A DNA stretch of 64,000 nt from Nemertoderma westbladi (lineage: Eukaryota; Xenacoelomorpha; Nemertodermatida; Nemertodermatidae). The notes below the pieces were generated by a model. The model was not told the origin of the DNA. It searched no databases and was given only the letters and a program-made list of their open reading frames with translations. A program made the position numbers and the translations under genes. The stretch lies in NCBI GenBank assembly GCA_032718475.1, contig JAUCBJ010002949.1, forward strand, positions 1 through 64,000. Direction: 5' to 3'. Every line of letters starts with the position of its first letter. The stretch's first letter is position 1. Positions 56,494 to 64,000 of the stretch are shown here, one piece after another.

Positions 56494-58710
56494 TTATTTA
56501 CCCATACATCTTTGCTACTTATTAAGTCACCACTCTTAATCTCTACAGTTTTTATCGTTCTGGGCCATTTCGTTGTGGCAGAACCATCCGATCCGCGGGG
56601 TGACCCTGCAACCCACCCAATACCCGCATTGGACTGGTTTACGGAACACCCTGTCACTACCATTTCGAACTGCCGCGCCGAATCGACGGAGATGTGGTCA
56701 ACGAGTGGATTTAGCCTCTACTGCTCTCGTCGGGGAAGAAGATCTTGGGTCTCCTCTCCACGAACTAGAGGCCTAATCGCCAAACTCTGTCTTCTGTCTC
56801 TGGCTGGGGATATTGAGACCAACCCAGGACCCAGCAGGACGCGGGCCCCGAAGATCAACTGCCCCGTCTGTCAATGAGGAACAAACTCTCGGAGTAAGAT
56901 CGTCCAATGCAAGAGTTGTGACACATTTGTACATTTAAAATGTTACCGTAGGAAAACCAGTAATTTATTCTCCACCAGAAACAATCTTGAACCAAGTTTT
57001 CTCTGCAATACTGTAGCTGTATTTTTACCGATCTTCCCTTTCATGATACAATTTTAGAATCAGAAACCGAAGATTCAATCCTCACATCGCCTCTGCAAAC
57101 TCCAAGTGATGCTGAGAGTGAAACTTTTAAAATTTTTTAAGAAAAAAGGTCTGCATTTTTTGCATTTAATTGCACGATCTCTGCTTCCAAAACTTTCCGA
57201 AATTCGTATTTTAATCAATAAATCCAATAAATCCAACCCAGCAGTTTCAACAATCTCTAAAACTTGGCTCGATGATAGTGTTTCTGATGGCGAAATTTAT
57301 ATTGATAATTACGTAGTTTTACGTAAGGATAGGGACAGACATGGTGGTGGTGTCTGTACTTACATTCGATGTGATTTAGCTTTTAATCGTAGGGAAGATT
57401 TAGAGACTTGTGACGAAGTTTTACTGGTGGAACTTTTACTTCCTAAAACTAAACCTATTTTAATCGGTACTTTATATCGGCCCCCTAAACAATCAGATTT
57501 TTTGCAAAATTTTTAAAATACAATTTTATGTAATCTTAGGTCAGACTGTGAAATATATTTCTTAGGTGATTTTAATATCTGTTACCATCTCAAAGCATCC
57601 CCCATCTGTAAACAGTACCAAAGTATTTTAAATTTGTTTGGTTTAAAACAAATTATCCGCGATTCTACCAGAATCTAAAACTTCTACTTTACTAGATCAC
57701 ATCCTTTGTAATAATACCGATATTATTTCTCAATCTGGGGTTTTACCGATAGGTCTAAATGATCATTTTATAGTTTTTTGCACAAGAAAGACCCAAAAAT
57801 CTTTTTTCGGGGATCATAAAACAGTAACAGTTAGGTCTATGAAAAATTACAGCAAGGAACGCTTTTTAAGTTTGTTAGTAAATTCTGACTGGGAACCCTG
57901 TTTTAAGGCCGCTGACATTAACCTTGCGTACACTGTTTTTAAAGATATATTTTTAAAGGCACTTAATACTGTAGCACCAATTAAAGAAATGAGTCTTAAA
58001 CAACGCACTGAGCCCTGGATGACCTCGGGTATTCTTTGTAATATCAGAGAAAGAGATAACTATTTGTATAAATTTAGGAAATACCGTGTTTTAGCTGATT
58101 ATAATAATTACTGCAAATATAGAAACCTTGTCCAACGGGAAATAAAAAAAGCTAAATCTGATTATTTGTACAACAAAATAAGTGAGAATAAAGATAATCC
58201 TAAAAGTCTATGGTCTACCCTAAAATCTTTAGGTTATAAAAACCTTAAATCTAAATCGAATATTGTTCTGCAAGATAACGGTGAGCTGATTCATGATCAT
58301 ACTCAAGTTAGTAATTTATTTAATAATTATTTTACTAATGTTGCCTCTAATTTAGTTAAGAAGTTACCGTTTTCAAGTAATAAATATAGTATAGGGTCCG
58401 AAATTCTAAATAATTTTTATTTAGAAAAGTTACAAAATTCAGAAAATTTTTAAAACCCGTTTCTGAGGATTTCGCTTTTCAAAATCTACTTAGCCTATCA
58501 GCCTCAAAAAGTACCGGTCTAGACCTAATACCTGCCCGTTTTCTTAAGGATGGTGCTGAAGTACTTAAAGTGCCTATTACTTTTATTATTAAATCGTAGA
58601 TAATGTAGTACCAGACGAACTGAAATTAGCTAAGGTTGTTCCTCTGTATAAAAAGAATAGTAAAGTAGAACCCTGTAATTACAGACCTGTTAGTATCTTA
58701 AGTATTGCAT
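56494..58710 (+). pseudogene. Decayed CR1-like non-LTR retrotransposon
   Basis: Parts in order: an N-terminal segment with a hydrophobic stretch, no ATG, and a 2A motif (see 56806-56832); a PHD-like finger with CPVC, CKSC and HLKC, interrupted by one stop (56875); an endonuclease region 57106-57660 with KTWLDDS, GGVCTYI, IGTLYRPP and LGDFNI, out of frame in places; a linker open from 57839 to 58453; and the start of a reverse transcriptase (GLDLIPARFLKDGA, LAKVVPLYKKNSKVEP, NYRPVSIL). The match ends abruptly near 58705, before the catalytic RT motifs, so the 3' half is lost. Family naming rests on motif order and wording typical of CR1/L2-type elements. Confidence 0.88.
56806..56832 (+). other. 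2A ribosome-skipping motif GDIETNPGP
   Basis: Exact match to the D-(V/I)-E-x-N-P-G-P consensus, preceded by a hydrophobic LCLLSLA stretch as in active 2A peptides. It lies upstream of the PHD-like finger in the CR1-like element. The 2A motif itself is undamaged although the rest of the element is broken. Confidence 0.9.
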
Positions 58711-58745
58711 CTTTATCGTTGAGTCGGGCATTGTCACGCTCTCGG

Positions 58746-58880
58746 TAATGTCTATACAAATCAATCCAGGTTTCAGCCAATCACAAAGGAGATGACGTAG
58801 GCCTATTACAACCGAATGTGGATTATTTGTATGGGCTTTAATGATCACCCACGTTCTGTTAGAATCTATACATTTCAATT
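58746..58880 (+). repeat. Inverted-repeat arm, left
   Basis: About 135 bases, reverse complement of 59646-59783 at roughly 90 percent by eye. It contains tctatacaaatcaatccagg and ggtttcagccaatcacaaag. Each arm also contains its own short terminal inverted repeat (tctatacaaatcaatcca). Confidence 0.85.
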
Positions 58881-59099
58881 TTTTACTTATAATTTAAATT
58901 ATAAGTTCAAGTCAACTGTATAGGCTATATGAAAGGATATGAAAAATATTTGCTAGACACTCTCATACTTGTTCTACATTATTATAATTATAGATACATA
59001 TGTTATGCTTATAGTAAATTAACAGGTTAATCATACAGTAGCAAACCATTATCTGAAACCGCAGAACATTTAATCATACGTACAGTATAAAATGTACAG

Positions 59100-59480
59100 T
59101 CAGATACAGTTAGTTAATGCGTAATCATGATCGCGGCCCTGTCCAATTACAACCGGCTGCAATCGATTGAGATATGCAGACATACTATTTTGTTCCATGT
59201 TAGTCGGTCTTAGGTATTTCTTCTTTTTTCTAATTTGTTTTTTTCGCGTTGTGTACAATTGCCGTCGGATTGAGGAAATTCGGCGGTTCTGGGTGATAAT
59301 TCGTTTATCATTAGGCGACTTTGTGAGTAGTGGTAATCGAAGTGTTAAGGATTTTATAATGTTGTCAATGGCATTGTGAGCCATTAATTTATTGCTGTGC
59401 GTAATTTTCGGGTTGTGCAATAAAGCATTCAGTTTGTTCAGACGAGGCAGGGGGTACCCTACCTCCTTAGACGTAGACAT
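59100..59480 (-). CDS. Basic open frame between the inverted-repeat arms, unrecognised
   Basis: 126 codons starting MSTSKEVGYPLPRLNK and rich in Lys, Arg and Asn (RKKQIRKKKKYLRPTN). No family recognised. Its place between the arms could make it cargo of a transposon, but it may be a chance frame. Confidence 0.25.
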   Translation of the reverse strand: MSTSKEVGYPLPRLNKLNALLHNPKITHSNKLMAHNAIDNIIKSLTLRLPLLTKSPNDKRIITQNRRISSIRRQLYTTRKKQIRKKKKYLRPTNMEQNSMSAYLNRLQPVVIGQGRDHDYALTNCI

Positions 59481-59645
59481 GGCAGAGGTAGCCTCCCAGA
59501 ACGGGTAGGGATTCCAGAATCTTCTTAGACCATATTCTATCTAAGACCAGAAATTTCAGAAATATAAGACCGTTCTAAGACCATCTTACTTACTTTAGTA
59601 CTATTATGGGAAATAGTAGTGGGAAAGCAGTATTTAAATGAAAAT

Positions 59646-59783
59646 AATTGAAATGTATAGATTCTAACAGAACATGTGTGGTCATTAAAGTCTATACAAA
59701 TCAATCCACATTCATTTGTAATAGGCCCTACGTCATCTCCTTTGTGATTGGCTGAAACCTGGATTGATTTGTATAGACTTTAA
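59646..59783 (-). repeat. Inverted-repeat arm, right, containing a 99-bp MITE-like palindrome
   Basis: 59685-59783 begins ttaaagtctatacaaatcaa and ends with its exact complement, a 22-24-bp perfect inverted repeat. Both ends carry TTAA, which could be a TTAA target duplication. The arm extends about 40 bases beyond this, to 59646. Confidence 0.85.
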
Positions 59784-61533
59784 CGCCTCGTTCGGTAAAG
59801 TTGTACATGTACATAGTGTAATTACGTTTTATATTGGTTTTAGGTTAGCGTAGTGTAATATTGTATTTGTAACCAAGTAACATAAAGGACCCCCTTGGAA
59901 ATAAGCTGCAAAGCTTTAGGGGTAATCCTATATGTTTTGTTGGACAATACCTTTATACCGGTACATTGTTTGGTGTATTTGTTATTGTTTTTACATAATG
60001 TATAAATAAATCTATCTATCTATACAGAGAAGACTACAGCAGCTACAATTTTCCTATTTTTGTAGTAACTTTCCACCAGACATCTTTCTGGGTCTGCATC
60101 AATACTTTAAGTCTGCACTCTGGGCTATGCGCTATAGTAGTCTAGTTCGTGCAGCCTACACTATCTATCCTACCACGCCTACATATCCCCCTCAACTCCC
60201 CACGTGGTGCCCTCATTGCCCACTATTTATATTATATATTTATATTATGTACTATTATTGGTCCCAGTGACCCGGCATTAGTACTTATTATGTACGTTAG
60301 CACATAGTGATCATCAGACATACGTAATGTGTACTCATCTAATCCTACATCTGATACTATGTACCCTTCTAATCCTAAATATAGTACGCATTATGTACTA
60401 TTATTGGTCCCATTGACCCGGAATTAGTGTGTATGTAATAGGGTTGGTGACTCAAAAAATAAATTTTCTATAAACACGTTCATAAAATGTAAAAAGGTGT
60501 GCTGATCACGAATCTGAAAACAGTTTTTAAATTCATCGAGTTCCAGCTGAGATTGAGGGGTTTATACACAAGCGCGGGAAAATCTTAGTTTAAACGCTCT
60601 GATTTACTGTACCACTTGCTGTTCCATGTCGCTAGGCAACGCTAACAACATTCACTAGCTAACAGCATACAGTTTACTATTGTTTGATGTCGGCTAATTT
60701 TAGTTATAAAATTAAGATATTTATATTATTAGTTTGACACAACAATGTAATGCTCATTGTTTTATTATGCTATTATATTATCTGTGTTCATTATTTTTAT
60801 TCGTTTGTAGCGGCACTGTAGGGGTTGTCTTCCTATTATTATCGGCCTACTGTATTCACGAATGTTATTATTAGGGCTACATAAAAATGTTTTGGACCTT
60901 ATTCTTTCTGTAATAATGGTAATAAACCATCTCCACAGTTTTTTTAAACCTGAAATTTCACATCGGATTTGAACGCATTTATGATAATCACAGTGTATTC
61001 CGATTATGTTCTAGAACACGGTGGTGATGGATAGCTATACCTATGTTTGTTTATAGCAACATATTAGCTATATTAAAATTAAACCCACACACAACCAATG
61101 AATGCGGATATATTTAATATTGAAACCTAGTAAAAATAAATAGGAAATTTAAAGAAAATATAAGGTCCAACTTTATCTATCGCCAGTATATGCACTGTTA
61201 TAGCTTGACTTTGTACTGGACCTAAGTCCATGTTAATCCCCTGTCTGTTGACCTACTGACCTACCGGTATCCTATTCAGTGTTTGGTATTTGGTGTTTCA
61301 ACTGCTTTGGTTTACCTATTAGCAATATATATATGCATATTGTTTACCGCATCAGTTGATCCTATTATTTCTGTATTTATCTATCTGGCTGATGATTGGT
61401 GTGGTGGCAGCGGTGCTTTCATCACTAACGTCTTCTAGTTACAGAGTTAACATAATTTTACCGACACCAACTGCCAGCCAGCCTGCCAGCATTACCACTT
61501 CACTTACCGGTACCAAAGTGCAGAAGTGACCCA
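59784..61533. other. Noncoding stretch with a direct repeat and microsatellite
   Basis: Contains (TATC)n near 60009-60024 and a direct repeat tatgtactattattggtccc...gacccgg at about 60243 and 60391. The rest is AT-rich. It may hold the 5' end or LTR of the following element, but I cannot define one. Confidence 0.5.
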
Positions 61534-62772
61534 GTGACCTACAGACCTAGATTTATCTACCTTATTGACGATAACCTACTGAAACAAGGCAGTGGAATTA
61601 GCCATCATGGCACAATCGTAGTTGAAGATGAGGAGCTGTCACCGTCTAGGGAGAACTATATTGTCCTCACATGGCTACGTTTGATACACTCTGACTTACT
61701 GAAATTAGTCAAGCAGCGCTATGGGACGGAACTTCACTCTAGAACATTAGCGTCTATTAAACCAGAAATTTCACAAGCACTTCCATCTCTCCTTGATGAG
61801 TTACATTCAGGTGAAGAAATCCGGACCTTCCGCTCATACATTCCACCAGCTTATCCCAGTAGGGCCAACTCGCGCTCTAACCAACCTATGCGACCCAACA
61901 CTCCGCAATCCGTGAATCAAACCCGTCATGTTCATCAACCTCCAAATAAAAAGTGTCCTTTATGTCAACAAACTCGCCGTACCGACTTCAACCACTTCCT
62001 TAGCCGATGCCCTTTCCTTCCTGAACAGGATAAATGCTTCCTTGTGCGGGCACGTTCCATCGCCATTTCCAACCGAGGAGTTGTTCGAACCCGATTCCAC
62101 CTTTAATAACAACCCGACCTTGGAAGACTATTCTGGTCCAGTGCATGATCCACATATTTCGAGAGTTAGTGTAATTCGTTCTCCATACTTGGATGTTACA
62201 TACAATGAAGACAAACTACGTGTAGTCTTAGATTCTGGGGCAGAAACTATTTTAATTCTCTCATCCTTAGCAAGAAAACTCAATGTTCCTATATACCCAA
62301 ATGTAACCCAAGTGCCATCTCAGGCAGATGGGGTAAACTACATTGATTTTTACTCATGGTAGGTTTTCATTTGAATTTAATGCACTAGTTGTTCAGAAAC
62401 TTGCAACTGAAATCATTGCAGGTACACCCTTTTTGACTCAAAATGATATTACGGTACATGCTGCACTTTGTTTAGTTACCTTTTATGATGGCTCTAGCTT
62501 TCAATACACTACTGTAGGGTGTGTACTGTGTAGGCCAAGGAAATCACCCAACAGTCCGAGTTGTTTCCTCTGTGATACGTGCTCCCCCCATATCTACTAC
62601 AGTGTGGCCCAATGAGTGTCTAGAGCTACCTCTCCCAAGTTCCCTATTAAAATTTAATGATATTTTTATAGAACCTCACTATACTTATACCACTAGTGAC
62701 TCATCCCCTTGGCTCAGTCAAATGATGTTACCTATTAGTAATAATAGAGTGTATGCGAAGAGACGTACCTGA
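61534..62772 (+). pseudogene. Broken LTR-retrotransposon gag-protease region
   Basis: Three or four frames carry successive parts of one polyprotein. 61534-62106: a gag-like region with a C-terminal knuckle CPLCQQ...NHFLSRC. 61960-62362: a retropepsin-like stretch with the active LDSGAET. 62343-62615: its continuation ALVVQKLATEIIAGTPFL. Then STTVWPNECLELPLP near 62600-62650, the segment before reverse transcriptase in this family. Each junction is a 1-2-base shift. The match ends near 62772 with no reverse transcriptase in the window. Similar gag-protease modules occur in LTR elements of fish and marine invertebrates. Clade not assigned, LTRs not found. Confidence 0.8.
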
Positions 62773-64000
62773 TATCCTGCAATATCCTACTGTAAAGTTT
62801 GTGAATCAAAACATAATCCGACCTTCTCACCAAAACAGTAAACTCTAAGTAAGCAGATCTATTGCAGTATCGGTCTCTTATAACCCGTGAGGCAGAAGAC
62901 AGTCTACGAACGGACAAACTTCGATAAAACAAAATCCCGCGCAGCGAATCCTAAAATCGGGCTGACTCACAGACGGACTAAGGGCGCTCGTATACTTTGC
63001 CACGGTGTGATTTATATGGGTGAGAGAGAGAGGCGCTAGCTAGATGTCTAACTAGCGGGCAAAGTGCAGTACGGACAAAAATTATTTTATATATTTTGAG
63101 TTGTAAATAATTCCTAACGCGTGTGTGTCTTTGAATCTAACAGTCAAAATCAGTTTTAGATCCTTCATATATATAATTACTGGGTCCGGTGTACATTTTA
63201 CAAATATTCTAATTTTGTAGCTTGTAGGTCCAATACTCACGAATGATAAGGCTCCTTCCCCTTTGTGTATTTCCAAGACTCAAATTCAGGCATAAGGTTA
63301 ATACTACGCCCAGAATTCGGCAATTTAATTTACCAGGTCCCTAATACTAAGAAGAAATGTGTTAGTTTACTACAGTAGGCGTACAGTTACAAATAGCTAG
63401 CCTGGCGTTCTATCTAGAATTTTGGTTGCCTAGATGGGCACGGCAACTCCCTATCAGAATGTCGGCGGGGACACGGTAGATGTTAGTATCCCTAATAGCC
63501 TCAATTTATATGCGACTAGCAGTAAACTGCCCTACCGCCTGAACGGTACAATCCCAATTCAGGTAAAAACACAGTAACCCTTCCTGGCTTACAAGTTCTA
63601 ATGCAAATGGACACCGTTGTACTACAAACGGCCACCGACGCACCTATACCTGGCAAATGAGTTAGGCGTACAGCTTGCTGCACCCTACTAATGTGTATGC
63701 CTTGTACTGGTGTGCCTGTGTCCTATCTGTGTACTAGTATCTCTCTGCCTGATCTCCTCCTCCCCCCGTAGGAATATGAAGGTCTACTGCGGGTTTTTCT
63801 GAATTAAGACAGTACAGTCCCTAAATGTAATTTTAGCGCACAGCGTGTCAGTACCTCTACCTTCGATCTTAGGTCTTACACTCAGGTAACGAGGCATCGA
63901 ACACTGTCTAACCTTTCAGGCGATGGGCGAATAACTAAGAATGGGTATTGCGGGTTGTCTCCTTTCTACATTCCTCCGATGTTCCCGTCTATTGCTGCGG
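62773..64000. other. Noncoding end of the window
   Basis: No gene or repeat recognised. If the LTR element were complete its polymerase would be here, but I see no reverse transcriptase motif on either strand. Confidence 0.5.

Noticed and set aside
62773-64000. Reverse transcriptase of the LTR element
   Set aside because: I searched both strands by eye for FADD/YMDD-like and upstream RT motifs after the protease and found none.

Overview
The window looks like intron-rich, AT-rich nuclear DNA of a marine invertebrate. The sequence shows GT-AG spliced exons, AATAAA signals, RTE-, CR1- and RLE-type retrotransposons, short inverted-repeat transposons and several large satellite arrays. A mollusc or other lophotrochozoan is my best guess, from the expanded-looking TRPM and fibrinogen-domain genes and the 2A-bearing CR1-like element. 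Nothing in the sequence fixes the phylum. I see no bacterial operon, CRISPR array or phage module.

Layout. 1-1.9 kb: a possible last exon of an unknown minus-strand gene, then noncoding DNA. 1.9-3.6 kb: an intronless ankyrin-DHHC palmitoyltransferase. 3.8-13.05 kb: a tRNA-derived SINE head followed by two satellites (67-bp unit, about 92 copies; 50-bp unit, about 51 copies). 13.99-16.87 kb: a nearly complete RTE-like retrotransposon with a 13-bp target-site duplication. 18.4-24.6 kb: a nested complex. An RTE copy (+) is split by a second copy of the same family (-), which is split by a second RTE family (-). Beside it is a hAT-type MITE with a perfect 8-bp duplication. 25.66-26.54 kb: 54-bp and 35-bp tandem repeats. 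27.6-35.45 kb: a 31-bp array, an intact 1566-residue RLE-type retrotransposon ORF with a poly(A) tail, then a 19-bp array. 35.6-36.9 kb (-): an intronless type II membrane protein with a fibrinogen-like domain. 37.6-39.2 kb: a 62-63-bp array. 39.6-51.2 kb (+): a TRPM cation channel gene, whose seven supported exons plus one candidate first exon give a continuous reading frame of 1386 codons including stop. Its introns hold MITEs, an RTE fragment and a palindrome-bearing repeat. 53.1-56.2 kb (-): a decayed, unrecognised element with a DEDD-exonuclease-like part and a Cys/His cluster. 56.5-58.7 kb (+): a decayed CR1-like element with a 2A motif and PHD-type finger. 58.7-59.8 kb: a foldback-like inverted repeat. 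61.5-62.8 kb (+): a broken LTR-retrotransposon gag-protease region.

Three host genes are convincing: the DHHC enzyme, the fibrinogen-domain membrane protein and the TRPM channel. They have no obvious functional link. The rest is mobile elements and satellites. The strongest leads are the decayed exonuclease/zinc-finger element, the RLE element bounded by satellite arrays with an in-frame heptapeptide repeat, RTE tails that supply the stop codon, and the 2A motif.
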